64,000 bases of DNA from Plectrocnemia conspersa (taxonomy: Eukaryota > Arthropoda > Insecta > Trichoptera > Polycentropodidae). The stretch is taken from assembly GCA_009617715.1 (NCBI GenBank), contig VTFK01000498.1, forward strand, positions 101,001 through 165,000, given 5' to 3'. The translations under genes were made by a program, and so were the position numbers. This document shows positions 46,251 to 60,540 of the stretch, piece by piece (the stretch's first letter is position 1; each line of letters begins with the position of its first letter). Below the pieces are notes generated by a model. It was not told the origin of the DNA. It saw only the letters and a program-made list of their open reading frames with translations, and searched no databases.

Positions 46251-47674
46251 CACTCTTTTAAATGCGGTTACCTTGGATATTTTGGGTTATTTGCAAAATC
46301 TCTAAAAAAAATTATCATCTTTACCGGAATCAAACCGATAAGGGTGTGTTACTGCGTAAGGTGGGTTTTTTCGGTGACTTTATTTTTAAATTGGACGGTT
46401 GGGTGTCTCGCGAATATCGCCGTTACGTGTAAATCGACCGTTAAGTGTTAAAAATTAAGTAAACACATTTATTTATTATTGATACGCGATTCACAATTTG
46501 ATGTTGAATGATTTCACTGTTTCTAATAAATAATATGTGAGACAATTCCATATAAAAAAATCTGCAATGTAAACATACATCTTGAAACGAATTTTCTCTG
46601 GAATTTAGGATTATTGATATTAGTAACATCTGTAGGTAACTCCCTAAATAAATAAGTTACAGTAAATACGCAGTTTACGTGGTTTTTTTTTCGTATGAAT
46701 GCAATGCAACAAACACACGCCGGTAATAATAGCAGAAAGAAAAATAGCCACAAATCTGTGTAAAAAGAAAGAAAAATAACATAATAACATTAACAAAATC
46801 AAAATTGTAACCGAGAAGCAGCCTACTCTTGAGCGCAGAGATGAAGTAATATCAGCTATGAAAAACGGGGTAATAACAATGTGAAGTTTGAAATAAAACT
46901 ATCCACACCACCATTATCTTCAACCTGATGATGGAAGTACCGTCGTATGTTATAATTTTGTGCGCACGAGATCCTGTGGAAGCGTTGGAAAGGGTGGACC
47001 GACGGTACCATTTGATCCGTAACAATAACAATCCGCAACATCCGCTTAGCTGCGGCGATCAAAAATAAAAAAATAAAAAAATGAATAAATAAAAAAATGA
47101 ATAAATAAAAAGATAAAAAATAAAAAAAATCACAGAAAGGAAAAATATTGCAATGTTAATTGCTACCGGTGGTGATAATCCCGAGCGCTTCCAGAAATAA
47201 AAATAATTCAATTTTACAAAACCACGTGCAATAACCTATAAAGCAAACTTAACCTAGAATGCAGTTCGAATGACCTCGATAAGGGTAATTAAAGCGGGAT
47301 GTTTGAAAACCGACAATTAGTAACAAAAATTTTACCTGATTTTATCTCGAGTCCAAGCAAAGCTCCCCTTTCGATGTCGCCGGACGATCATTCCTTCAAG
47401 ATCTTAGCTCTCGAAAATTCCAGGTTCCCGCCGGACGTACCGTCCCATTCAAACGCGAAAACAAGAATGACCGTTAAACAAATGGTGGGGTAGTATTTAT
47501 ACCTTTCTTGAGACCTTGAAAAAAATGCATATTTTTTTTTATTCAATAATATAAAATATACAATACATGCAAATTTTAATATGTTTCAAAACTATGAAAT
47601 ACCCAAAGACCAAACAATAACTTAAATAAAGAATAATTAAAAACTTTTGCTAAATCACGACGCATATCTGTTTT
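46251..47674. other. AT-rich stretch with two GC-richer islands
   Basis: Islands at about 46960-47050 and 47345-47475 stand out. Both fit exons of one minus-strand transcript (see the promoter entry). 47060-47130 is A/T-only low complexity, which on the minus strand is a long T-rich tract before a possible acceptor. Confidence 0.4.
47336..47501 (-). promoter_or_regulatory. Candidate minus-strand promoter and first exon
   Basis: Minus strand: TATAAATA at 47501-47494, then the initiator TCATTC with A at 47468, 33 bases downstream, matching the insect consensus TCAKTY. A GC-richer 133-nt segment follows, ending ATCAG/GTAAAA (donor after 47336). A T-rich tract and GCCGCAG put a possible acceptor at 47049. 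It would transcribe leftward into the 1-42 kb element nest. No long protein is predicted, so the product may be non-coding. Prediction only. Confidence 0.35.
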
Positions 47675-48715
47675 AATATTTGGAGATTTCAACAGAGCTT
47701 TCGAAAAAATGCACAGAATAATAATTTTGAACAAATCAGAGATTACAGGTATAAGTGAAATGGTTTTAAAATGGTTCGATAATTATTTAAAAAAGAGAAA
47801 GCTAAAAGAAAAAATAATTATGCTTATTCCAAGACCATTGTTGTTTATAATATACATATATTTATATTAATGATATAGTTAATAATATAGAAAAATGTAA
47901 AATACATCTGTTCCCAGACAACACATTAATTTATTGCTTAAAGTGACAATGTTGTAGATAACTTAAATAATGAATTAAGTACATATTATAGAAATATGGT
48001 TAGAATATAATGTACTTAAACTAAATGAAAATAAAACTACATGTATGTTTATTAATTATAAAGATATGTTACATAATAATATAAAAATAGTTATAGATAA
48101 CTCTATTATAAAAATAATTGATAAAATAAAATATTCAGAAGAAATTGTTGATAAGAAATTAAATTTTAAGGAACATTGTAATTTCATACTAAAAAAAATA
48201 TTAGAAAAATAGGTTTACCTATTATCTAGGATTTAATACTAATGTTATAAATACAAAAAAAATAACATTAGTATTAAATTGCCCCAATTCGATTATAGTG
48301 CATCAATACTATAAATGCTTAATAAATTAGATAAAACGATGTTGCAAAAATTACAAAATAAGGCAATGAGAGTAGTTTTAAATAAAAATAGATTTACTAG
48401 TTTTAGAAGTATGCCTGGTAGATTAGAATAGTTGGATGCTTATTAAGAAATATTGAAGATTAATGTTTTAGCATTTATATTTAAGTTAAAATTATAAGAT
48501 AAGAAATAAAGATGTACATATAGTTTACTACTAGAAATAGAGACAATTTAATGATAGTTGGCTCTAAGAAAACGAGTACGGCCAGGGGAATATTCCACGG
48601 AGGTTGGAATATGTAGTATAATAATATTTCTAGGACAATCCGCAAAAATAAAAATGTAGCGGTATTCCTCAATAAAATAAAGAAACACCTTCGTGCACCA
48701 AAAAATATATTACAA
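47675..48715 (+). pseudogene. Degraded AT-rich non-LTR reverse transcriptase
   Basis: GDFNRAFEKMHRIIILNKSE, EMVLKWFDNYLKKRKLKE, then LIPRPLLFIIYIYL (weak GVPQGSVLGPLLF box), LFPDNTLIYCL at the place of the FADDT box (catalytic Asp changed), LNFKEHCNFILKK, MLQKLQNKAMRVVLNKNRF. Full of stops and shifts. Old; A-rich like the ORF1 at 36662. Confidence 0.6.
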
Positions 48716-49135
48716 TATTAAAATATTTTTTTATATTCTGTTTATGTTTTATATGTATGTTTTGATTTAATTTATTTAATTAAAAACTTATTAAAAATAT
48801 ATATAAAAAACAAAGAAACTTCGCCAACAAAAAAATTGCGAATGTAAATCTACACATTTATTTGACGATACATTTAAAAAATAATCATGATCCAATCCAA
48901 AATTCATGAAAGGATAACCAATATTGATAGTTTTCTTCAATATTTAGACAATATATTGCGAGAGCATTAAATTCCTAATCATGATATTGCTGTTAACAAA
49001 TCAATTGTCGATTATAAGTAGACTACGTGCTGGTTTTACACATTCTCCCGGTTTGATAGGGATTGTTTCGGTTTCACAAAATATCCGAGATGGCCTCTTT
49101 TTTATCTGTCCCGGTTAAGACTGTTAAGAGCTTCA
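48716..49135. other. AT-rich spacer
   Basis: No feature recognised. Confidence 0.4.
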
Positions 49136-49774
49136 TAGTAAGGCCCTCCCGCACACGGAGCAACTGTTTTGCAACTCGAGTTGCAAAACAGTTGCTCCGA
49201 GTTGCAAAACACTTGCGCATGCAACTATTTGGTGACCACGCCTGTGTACGGGAGTGTGTGTCCGCACACGAGCAACTAAAACCAAACACATTTCAAATCA
49301 GTCAGCAACTGGTTGCATGAGATCTTTTTTCCTAGTCACAAAACAGTTGCGTTGCATGGTTGCACGTGTCTTCACAAAAAAATCAAAAAATGAGTGAAGC
49401 GGCCAAGTTGTAGATTGTCGATTGTCGAATGCTATAAACTTTTTGTCTCTTTGATTCAGTTGTTCTGCTGTTACAAACACATTTGACTTGATATTTCTCT
49501 GTATATAGGGATGACACCAATATTCCCTGCTCTAATGCTCTAATAGCCAATTAAGTCTTCTTGATCTGAACTACTACTTGACATTTTGAGAAAAACAGCT
49601 TTGTGACTACAAACTTATAGGGAACTTTGCTCAAAATAATCCAGAATCAGTTGCGCTCGTGTGCGGTGTGAGGTTTTAATTTGGTTGCAAACTGGTTGTG
49701 TGTGTGTGACTAGAATGCAACGAATTTGCAACTCGAGTTGCAAAACAGTTGCTCCGTGTGCGGAGGGCCTACTA
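49136..49774. mobile_element. MITE with long terminal inverted repeats
   Basis: Left end TAGTAAGGCCCTCCCGCACA… and right end …TGTGCGGAGGGCCTACTA are inverted copies for about 45 bp, including CGGAGCAACTGTTTTGCAAC. The self-complementary GCAACTCGAGTTGC is repeated at both ends, and GTTGC/GCAAC words are scattered all through. 639 bp, no coding capacity. No clear target duplication beyond TA. Confidence 0.75.
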
Positions 49775-49910
49775 GTCACACACACAACCAGTTTGCAATC
49801 AAATTAAAACCTCACACCGCATACGAGAGCAACTGATTCTGGATCATTCGGAGCAAAGTTCTCTACAAGTTTGTAGTCACAAAGCTGTTTTTCACAAAAT
49901 GTTAAGTAGT
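49571..49910. repeat. Large inverted repeat, 140-bp arms
   Basis: 49571-49713 and 49772-49910 are inverted copies (ACTACTTGACATTTTGAG against the complement of its counterpart, and TGTGTGTGTGACTAG against CTAGTCACACACAC), with a 58-bp spacer. The right arm lies outside the MITE but copies its interior. Confidence 0.85.
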
Positions 49911-49974
49911 ATCTCCATGAATAGTTATAATTTTATGACCATGCAAACAACACAAATACCATTCATCATTTTTT

Positions 49975-50098
49975 TTTACACACTTAATTAATTGACATGA
50001 AGGCTGAAAGGCCGGATTAATCCTTCTTTTTATTTTTCAAACACATACACCATCGATTGTGAACGACGCGCTACGCGCAGATCACAAACCATCACCAC
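49975..50098 (+). mobile_element. J1 3' UTR fragment
   Basis: ACACACTTAATTAATTGACA, GAAGGCTGAAAGGCCGGATT, ATTGTGAACGACGCGCTACG and CACTTTGA tail: only the last ~120 bp of J1. Short 5'-truncated insertion, plus strand. Confidence 0.85.
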
Positions 50099-52212
50099 TT
50101 TGAATACATTTTTGCAATTTGTCAATTCCTACGAAGAGGTTTCTTATATTATTATTCGTGTAGTTTGTAGATTACCAACGCAAAGATTAGGTCGATTAGT
50201 AGAGTAGTTTAGAAAATTGCGAACAATTATTTGTCGTTCAAATAATTTCGACCTTTATCAAAAGCCTCCAAGAAAGCATACATATTTTCAAATATTTGGC
50301 ACGGACTCGCCCTTTCTCTTGTATCGGTATGAAAAATATCAGCTGTTGTAAAACATTTAAAAATGATTTAACAAATAAAGGCTCTATAAAAATTCTCAAG
50401 AAATTTGCTGATTTCTGAAATAAAAATTCTCGATTTGCCATTTTTCTTCTCAAAAACCGCAATATCCAAAAATATTCGTTATATTGCCTTCTTTCTTATA
50501 CTTTTTATTTTTAACAAAACACAAACGTCATAGCGATGAAACAAATATTGTAGTATGAAATAATACGTAGCCATTTCTTTAGCCATTTTTTTCTCGGAAC
50601 ATATAGAAAACTCTTAAATGTCATAGTGAAATGTAAGGAAAGTCGATAAAACATTTTGATGATACAAACTGATTGCAGAATTTGCTTTTCATTACAGATA
50701 TAAGGTAATACTTAAATGATCTAAATTTTAAAATTCAGTGTCGAAATAAAGTTCTCACATTTATCTGAGATAACACTAAAGCAATTAAATTTAAATTTTG
50801 TATTTAGAAAAATCAGCTACAACATTGTAATTGAATTGATACAAAAAATATCAAGAAGTATATCACAGTTGTAATTTTAGCAAACATGTTTTAATCAAAT
50901 AATATATAATTAATTTTTATTATTTAGTACTCCGTTTTCTTTTAACGACAAAAATGAAAAACGTAACATTTTAATAAAATTAATAAAAATCCAGTGTAAC
51001 ATGGTGCTAAAAAAGAGAAAAATTAAGTTGATATTCTTGACTTTTACTTGCCAAAATGCCATGTTATTAAAATGCGCATGTTTGCAGCAAAAATAATGGC
51101 AATACTTGGTACTACACACCCTTGTGGACACACAATATCTAGATTAACAAATGGACATTTAAAATCAGCACTGAAGACAAAATTATCTCAGCAAATTACA
51201 TCTCATATTAGTGAAATTATTTCTTGCAACATATAGGTAGGAAGTTTCGAGAATAAATATATCCCATCTTTGTATATGAGTTTGATACCACTGCTATAAA
51301 TGAATGAACAATAATAATATAGTATTATTGTACGGGTGCTTGGATTTTTCCAGACGGGATTATTCTGGACAAGGATTTTGCGAACAGGAACTTTACGGAC
51401 TAAATTTTTGCGGACACTAATTACTTCGGACAAAAAACATTTTTAACTACGGAGTTCAATGTAGCAATCAACTTAAATTAAATAAAATAAATCAATATTT
51501 TTAATATTTTTATAACATTCTTACTAGTTAAGTATAAAAAAACAAAGTATAAATGTAAAGAACTAAACGAACTATATAAAGATTGAATAGGACTTTTTAG
51601 CGATACTTTATGAAAATTAATGGCAAATAACGAATGTGATCAACAAATAAAAATGCGGGCTAAATTTTTACCCTCTGATTTGTGCATTGTTATTCACCGA
51701 CAAAGTCGTACCCAAATATGCGCCCAAAGTTAATTTTTATTACATGTATTATGCTGTATTGAATATGCGGATGGCAACCTCGAGCGCGTCCTAATTACCT
51801 TTTTTCCATTATTGAAAGCGGCATTTTTGTCTAAATCCGTTTGAAAGGATCGTCATAAAACATTATGGTAATAAAACATGTAATAAAATTAATCCTTCGC
51901 GTAGCTTCAAACAATTTTTGTTTATTGTCTTTCCGAAATGTCTTATTGCCATTACTAGGTATATACATAGTTTTATGTTACTTTTTATAAAATTAATATT
52001 TTATAGTTTAAAATTAAATTAATATGTTTTAAGAATTAATATTATAATTTAGAAAGATTTCTAGCTAAACAGAATTTGACTTTATGTGATCACGCCTAAA
52101 TCAACTGGAAGCAAAGATTTTATTAGAAATTAATCTGTTGAAAAAATACGATCCATTGTTGCGAGAATGTGTTCAAAAAACCAATCTGGGAAAGGATTTT
52201 CCAAAATCATGT
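50099..52212. other. AT-rich stretch, no gene recognised
   Basis: A degenerate ~15-bp repeat at about 51345-51435 (units like ATTTTTGCGGACA, ATTACTTCGGACA) gives a VRK-repeating frame on the minus strand; otherwise nothing. Confidence 0.4.
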
Positions 52213-52220
52213 ATGAGGAG

Positions 52221-52875
52221 TAGGGATTCCAATCCCGGGATCCCGGATCCCGGGATCCCGAACGATTTTCAATACCCGATGAGTCCCGGGATTAAAAAAC
52301 ATAATCCCGAATTTTTTGGATTGATAGATTTATCAAGCACAATCGAATTATTATTGACAAAATCGTTATATTTCGTATACAAACTTGCGCGAGTTGCACG
52401 TGTCATTTGTGAATCTTTGAGGCTGTGAGTCTGAACGTGCTTTTTCAGCTGCAGGCTGCTTAGGGACCAAAATCAGATCAAGGCTAAATGATGAAACGCT
52501 TGATGCTTTGATGTTACTTCGTGAGTTTTTTCCCAAAATAATGTTTTCCATTAATTGTGTCTATGAATGTACATATGTACAATCATTGTCAAAAGTTCAT
52601 TTTTTATCTTCTCAAATAAATAAATAAGACTTTACCTTTTTTATTTTTATTATATTATTTTCTATTTTAAGTTCAACACTAAAATTATACGTACTTTATA
52701 CATTGTACGTTATAAAAAAGGGATGTAAAAAAATATTGTATTATTCATTTTAAATTATTTTTATCGATAAAATAAAATGAAAATTATCCCGGGACTGGTC
52801 CCGGGATCCCGTGATCGACTAATTGCAATACCGAAATCCCGGGATCAAAATTTTGGCCCGGGATTGGAATCCCTA
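52221..52875 (+). mobile_element. Non-autonomous hAT element with 8-bp target duplication
   Basis: Terminal inverted repeats TAGGGATTCCAATCCCGGG at both ends; target duplication ATGAGGAG at 52213-52220 and 52876-52883. Subterminal CCCGGGATCC words are clustered at both ends. Inside, 52432-52530 reads SERAFSAAGCLGTKIRSRLN then DETLDALMLLREFF, the hAT C-terminal dimerisation domain, so it is a deletion derivative of a full hAT. 655 bp. Confidence 0.92.
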
Positions 52876-53136
52876 ATGAGGAGTAATTAGTACAAAGTAT
52901 GGATTATATTGATAAGAATACTACTCGATAGCTTAAGGCAGGGTTTCCCAAACTTTTTCAGCGACGGAACACTTGGCAAATCCGAAAATTTTGACGGAAC
53001 ACTTAGCTTATTTTTTAGGTTGGGTAATTCATAATAGAATAAATAAATATAAAAAATGAAATTAAATAAATATCATTAATTTTATTAACATAAAAATACA
53101 TATAAATAAAACTAGTAATGATTTTGGGTTCTTAAA

Positions 53137-55270
<2,134 letters not shown>

Positions 55271-55540
55271 GGGTAGTTTTTAAATAATATGTAAATTCTG
55301 TAATAATTGACTTATGAAACTTTTCCCTACAGAATTTATACACATCAATGTTGAATATTTAACACATATTTTCTAGCTTTTTTATCAGATTTATGAACAA
55401 TTTTTATGTATTAGCAAGACTAACATTTTTTTACTCCAAATTTTTGTGAAATATCTATTTAGGCTCCGCGGAAAACCTATTTTGTATCCGCGGAACACCA
55501 GTGTTCCGCGGAACATAGTTTGGGAAACCATGGCTTAAGG

Positions 55541-55859
55541 GATAGTCGGATTCGTCAACTGAACAGTCATCTATCTATAATTGAACGAAAGGATTAACGC
55601 TTATCATAAAAAAAAGCCAGTTTCACTCGCGATAAAAGCATTTTTTATCATTGAAGAAAAAAATGGGTTTCTGCGTTTAAAAATAAACACTACGAATTAT
55701 TTTATTATTTCAATTTAAATATCATAAGTTTTTAGAACTAATACTACAACTTTGTAACGTATAATAATTTCACATTTTCATCATAATCCGACGAAACTAT
55801 TTATTTTGCTTATTATTAATCTTATGATATTTTACTTGAAATAAGCCATTCGGTAAGAC
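55541..55859. other. AT-rich spacer
   Basis: Nothing recognised. Confidence 0.4.
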
Positions 55860-56153
55860 CAGCCATTGACAAATGTGCCCGCGGGCCAAAAGTGGCCCAC
55901 TTGAAGGTTTTGATATGCCCCTTTGAAGTTTTGAAATTTCTATATGTTTTACATTTTCATACCGATCGACACCAAAAAAATATCATGTAATAAAAAATAA
56001 ATGTTAAAACGATTTTAAAAAACAATAAAATATTATATCTTAATTATAAGCTGTTTATTAATTTTAAATATAATAATAATATTTATGTATGGCCCTTCAA
56101 AAACATGCATTATTTTATTTGGCCCACCAAGTGATTTCAGTTGGCCATCACTG
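55860..56153. mobile_element. Short non-autonomous hAT-type element
   Basis: 294 bp with ends CAGCCATTGACA and (complement) CAGTGATGGCCA, and flanks GGTAAGAC (55852-55859) / GGCAAGAC (56154-56161), an 8-bp duplication with one mismatch. Subterminal GGCCCAC/GTGGGCC words near both ends. Confidence 0.65.
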
Positions 56154-57148
56154 GGCAAGACAATAGTAAAAAAGTTGATTGAAATTACGCAAGAGATTAA
56201 TTGTATTACATGTCACTACTATTATGTTTTATAAAGATTCGTTTGAATGGATTTAGACAAAAATTATGTTTTCAATTATGAAAAAGAGTAATTAGGACGA
56301 GCTTGTTTTTTGCGTTTTTTACGAAGTAAAAATATTGATTCATTGAATTAAATTAAATACATAAATATTGAATTAAATTAAATACGTAAATACATAAATA
56401 TGTATATTTAGTGTTTCATATAACAAAGTAATAATATAAAAAAAAATCCGTGTGATTAAAATATGTTGAGAGCCATTGGTGCTGTGTGAATTACAATAGT
56501 GAACATTAACTATTTACAAGGCCCAGACCCTAGAGCAAAATATTCTTTCTTTCTTCATTGCATTCTTGTTTTTTTTTCAGGTAGAGATCCCAACATCTGG
56601 AACCATAAATAAGTGAAAGATAATACAAATAAAAAGTTTAATTTTTGTGATTAAATAAATTGGACCGCGGTGGATTTAAAAAAAAAAAATATTGGACTTA
56701 AAGGCCTAGAATTGAAATGCGTTTCCTAGTAAATCCCAGAAGATTAAAATATTTTTGCAATTCCCACGAATCTCCTTCTATAATATAACTATGCCAACGT
56801 TCGCAACAGAATTTATACTATTTTTAATAAAGCTGTTATGTCCTGCACGTATATTTGAATACATAAATTAATAATTATTAAATGTAGGTAGTGTTTATTC
56901 AATTTTATAAAATATATATATTATTGTTTTAATGATTAAATCAAATATGTACATTATACAATACATATGAATATACATACGTTGTTGATAACAATTACAC
57001 ATAAATATGTATGTATTTGATTAGATAATTAATATTAATTATATATTAAATTTAATAATAATTTTAATTTTGCAAACAATTTTTCATCAAAACTTCAAAG
57101 TCATTTTTAATTAATATGACAGGAATTAAAAAAAAATAAAGTCGGATG
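56154..57148. other. AT-rich stretch, no feature recognised
   Basis: No coding or repeat signal that I can support. Confidence 0.4.
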
Positions 57149-57240
57149 TCAAAGTCAAAGTTTTTGTGTTCTGGGAGTCCCTGCATTTGTAGCTCTATCT
57201 CCCTGTCGAATGTATCTTGTTAATGTGTGGTGTATTAAAT
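57149..57240 (-). mobile_element. Jockey-type 3' UTR end, reverse orientation
   Basis: The complement reads CGACAGGGAGATAGAGCTAC, GGGACTCCCAGAACAC and AAAAACTTTGACTTTGACAT, close to the tail of the insertion at 53530-53610. Only about 90 bp, 5'-truncated. Confidence 0.75.
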
Positions 57241-57290
57241 GTAGTAAAATTTTAAACTTTCAAATTACTCAAATTATAATCAATTGAAAC

Positions 57291-57517
57291 CAGGGACGTG
57301 AAGTCGTTTCAAAATTTACCGACTCCGAAAAAAATTAAAAAAAAACCCTAAAATAAAAAGTTTGCTTTATTTTGGCACGTTGACTAAATCTTATTTCGTG
57401 CTCATGGTCTAATTGGAACTAGATCATATAAAATAATTGCTTCTATTAATCATTAAAAAATTAATAAAAAGGAGTTGGAGTCAGTCGAATTTTTACGACT
57501 TCGACTCCACAGCCCTG
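57291..57517. mobile_element. hAT-type MITE (CAGGGNTGTGGAGTC ends)
   Basis: Left CAGGGACGTGAAGTCG, right (complement) CAGGGCTGTGGAGTCGAAGT; GACTCCG/GGAGTC words inside. The flanking 8-mers ATTGAAAC and ATTAAAAA are only partly alike, so the target duplication is decayed or the call is imprecise. Confidence 0.6.
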
Positions 57518-57601
57518 ATTAAAAAACATTAAAACTACTGGCGAAAAATATACGCAATTTAAGAAAGCATGGATATAAAAGTAACCGATAGAAATACTAG
57601 T

Positions 57602-57617
57602 GGCCCTGAAAAGGGCC
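57602..57617 (-). terminator. Histone mRNA 3' stem-loop (H1)
   Basis: Minus strand GGCCCTTTTCAGGGCC, the 6-bp stem and 4-nt loop bound by SLBP, 27 nt after the H1 stop. It shows that the gene makes non-polyadenylated, replication-dependent mRNA. Confidence 0.95.
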
Positions 57618-57643
57618 TTTTTTACTGAATACGAATTGTGAGT

Positions 57644-58261
57644 TTACTTCTTGGCGGCGGCTTTCTTGCCTGCAGGTCTTCCTCTGGGTGTGCCAGCAGA
57701 GGCCCTCTTAGGTTTGGGAGTTTTCGGTTTCTTAGTGGGCGGTTTGGTGGTCTTCTTCGCCTTGGTCGGGGTCTTCTTAGGCTTGGCGGCAGCGGCCGCT
57801 TTCTTCGGGGAAGCTGCTGCTTTGGGTTTCTTGGCGGCAACCTTTTTGGGAGCGGCAGCTTTCTTGGCTGTCGGCTTCTTTTCAACGCGTCCGGCTTTGA
57901 CACCGGTCTTCTTCGCTTTTGGTGCTGTTTCTTTCTTGGCAGTGGCCGGCTTGTTCTTAGCCTCGAGTTTGAAAGAGCCTTTGGTGCGGACTAAAGATCC
58001 ATTTTCGACTGCCGTCTTCAGGTATTTCCTGACGAAAATAGCAACTCGGTCAGAGTCAACTTTGTAGTTGGCAGCGATGTACTTCTTGATGGCCTGTAAC
58101 GATGAGCCTTTTTTCTCCTTCAAGTCGGCGATGGCCTTGTTAACCATTTCCGAAGTCGGAGGATGCGTAGGTTTCTTGACGACTTTCTTTGCTCCTGCTG
58201 CAGCCTTGGTCTTCCTGGCGGAAGTTGCCGGAGCTTGGGTCTCTACTGCGGTGTCTGCCAT
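57644..58261 (-). CDS. Histone H1
   Basis: Linker histone, 205 residues, no intron. N-terminal tail to about residue 32, the winged-helix globular domain at about 33-105 (PPTSEMVNKAIADLKEKKGS, SLQAIKKYIAANYKVDSDRV, FVRKYLKTAVENGSLVRTKG), then a Lys/Ala/Pro tail with SPKK (151-154) and an AT-hook-like TPRGRPAG (191-198). It binds linker DNA at the nucleosome exit and compacts chromatin in the nucleus. The start at 58261 is the first in-frame ATG, and the product begins MADTAVETQAP. Frames of 118-138 codons on the other strand are shadows of its codon bias. Intact; the sequence shows no sign of decay. Confidence 0.98.
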   Translation of the reverse strand: MADTAVETQAPATSARKTKAAAGAKKVVKKPTHPPTSEMVNKAIADLKEKKGSSLQAIKKYIAANYKVDSDRVAIFVRKYLKTAVENGSLVRTKGSFKLEAKNKPATAKKETAPKAKKTGVKAGRVEKKPTAKKAAAPKKVAAKKPKAAASPKKAAAAAKPKKTPTKAKKTTKPPTKKPKTPKPKRASAGTPRGRPAGKKAAAKK

Positions 58262-60540
58262 TGTGTAGTCGTAAGGAAACGATTAGTAAAAATTACTGAT
58301 CGACTTTCAGTATATGAAATCGAACGTAGCGCATCGAAATCACTAAACGCCTGACAAATTTTAGCATCATTCCGTTCGCTTTTCTGCTTCAAATTCGACT
58401 CTTTCTTTTCAATTTTACTAAAATCCACCATCTTTAATTACTGCTTTTAATTTAAACGTATTAAAGAGGTTTTCACCTTATATTTTAAATAAAAAAAATG
58501 CACAATAAAAACTCAGTTTACCAGCAAACTACTATTCCACATACTAGTACTTCTACTGCTCGTCGTAATACCAATTTAAAAAACGTTTTTACAAACAACT
58601 GAGTGATTTCTTGTATATTAAAAAAAAACTAATCCATTGTTATAATATCCTTTTTATTTAAAACAAAACACTTTTAAAATAAATCGAGTGGTTTAGCGTT
58701 GAAAAATATTTAAACCCAACTGTGATAAGACAGCTATATTCCATATACGCGTTACATTTTACTTGTTTTGCATTATACATAAAAATCAATTATTATACAA
58801 TTAAAATGAAGAATAATAAAATATTTTAATGTTATTACAATAAGATTGTTAAAATACATACACTTGTGACTTTTTAAATGAAAATGTTTCAAAAAATTAT
58901 ATAGCTCCAAGTAGTACTTTGTATTGGCTGATTTTATGTGAAAAAATATTCATTCAACAATAAGCTAAATTTTATATTATTAAATTTATAATTGTTTATT
59001 TAAAAAATGCGAAAAAATACTTTTAATAATGTACTTTTTCAGGTTAATATATATAATTTTATTATAAACATATCTTCAATTAATTCTCTTTTGGAATTTC
59101 TTAAAAACGCAAAAATACCTTGGGAATAACTTACAAACGTACATAACTTTAATTTTGATTTGATCTTATTAAATTTACTATAAACAAACGTGGAGTCGTA
59201 ATATACAAAATATGAACGATAAATTCAAATTTGTATATGATTTTATTGACATTTTTTTATTTCCTGTTTGGGGTGTTATTTTTTATTTTTCCTATATAGT
59301 ATTGGGTAAAGATTTAGATGAAAACTTGTTATTCCAATTTGTGTGCAAAATTAGAAAATCAGTTTTCAGTTCTATTTTAATTATTTAAGTCTATCAATGA
59401 GATATTTTTTATTTTCCTTTTGAAATTATTAAATACTGGTTGTATGTGATGATTTTAGTTAAAAAAAATGAAAGGATAAATATGAATATGTACAAATTTC
59501 ATTAATATGCGGGTGTTTTTAGCAGTGTTCCAAAAAAATCATATATTTTTATTGGAAATTATAATAGTAAATAATTATATATAAATAGGAAAAATAAAAA
59601 AATAATTTTTAAATTTATAGTTTTTGCAAAATGTATGTTTTAAAATTACATAACGGGTATTTTTTGCATTGTTCCGAAAAAATTGTGAATATTATTTTTA
59701 CCTTTTCTTAAAAATCACAAACAATAATTAAGTAATGGAATGAACCCAATAAATATACAATGGACATAAGGAAATATAGGTTTCTTTATTTTTAAAACAC
59801 ATTCCATACGAAAACATATTGCTTTTTATAAATTCTAAGAAATATGGGGCAAAATAGTAATAGAAGTGTGTCAAATTATTGGAAAGATAAAGCAACCCCA
59901 ACCCCAAAAATAAATGCTTAAATTAGATCATAGGATCTCAAAGTGGACTGTGAACAAATCTTGTAGGCATAGGCTGGCTACGGCGCTACGGGGGAATTTG
60001 GTGGGCGATGGAGGGCGACGGAAAAATATGTAAAAGTTTTTTGTTCAAACATAATGTGCGAAAATGTTTTAAGCATTTTATATTTATAATAAAGTAAATA
60101 TCTTTTGCATAAAATATAATGCGTTTTAGAATATTTTGAAAGTATCGTAAAATCGTTCAGGTTTAACCTATAGGTTAAACCTGAACGATTACGGTGCCTT
60201 GATAAATAATCCACGGATGCAAAAAATGGGAAAATACTAATCCTTGCAAGTCATTAACCGACTGACTGTCAAAAGAATCTATTTTACTAAATAGTATGTA
60301 TTTTTTAGAAATCGTCGCACTTATTGTTTAATTCCCGTACATAATAACTCGTTTTATCTTGTTTACAAATCAATATTATTTTTTAGTGATGGCCGTGGCT
60401 TCTAATCACAGGGGTGTTGCGTACGACTAGCGTCTAAAAAACACATTTAGAAATTGTATTTTTTTTTAAATTTATAATAATATGTTACAAAAATAGACAG
60501 TAGACTATTACCTATTTCAGGACAAAAAGAACAAAAGTAA
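58262..60540. other. AT-rich intergenic region upstream of H1
   Basis: The H1 promoter must lie at about 58262-58450 but no clear TATA box is seen. The rest is AT-rich with no gene. A perfect palindrome lies at 60151-60190. Confidence 0.5.
60151..60190. repeat. 40-bp perfect palindrome
   Basis: AATCGTTCAGGTTTAACCTA followed at once by its exact reverse complement, with no spacer and no mismatch. Confidence 0.97.

Noticed and set aside
49141..49770. Many GTTGC/GCAAC words, considered as a CRISPR-like or satellite array
   Set aside because: No regular spacing or equal repeat length; they fit MITE ends and interior.
57638..58067. Frames of 118 and 138 codons opposite H1
   Set aside because: Shadows produced by the Lys/Ala/Pro codon bias of H1; no homology and no signals.
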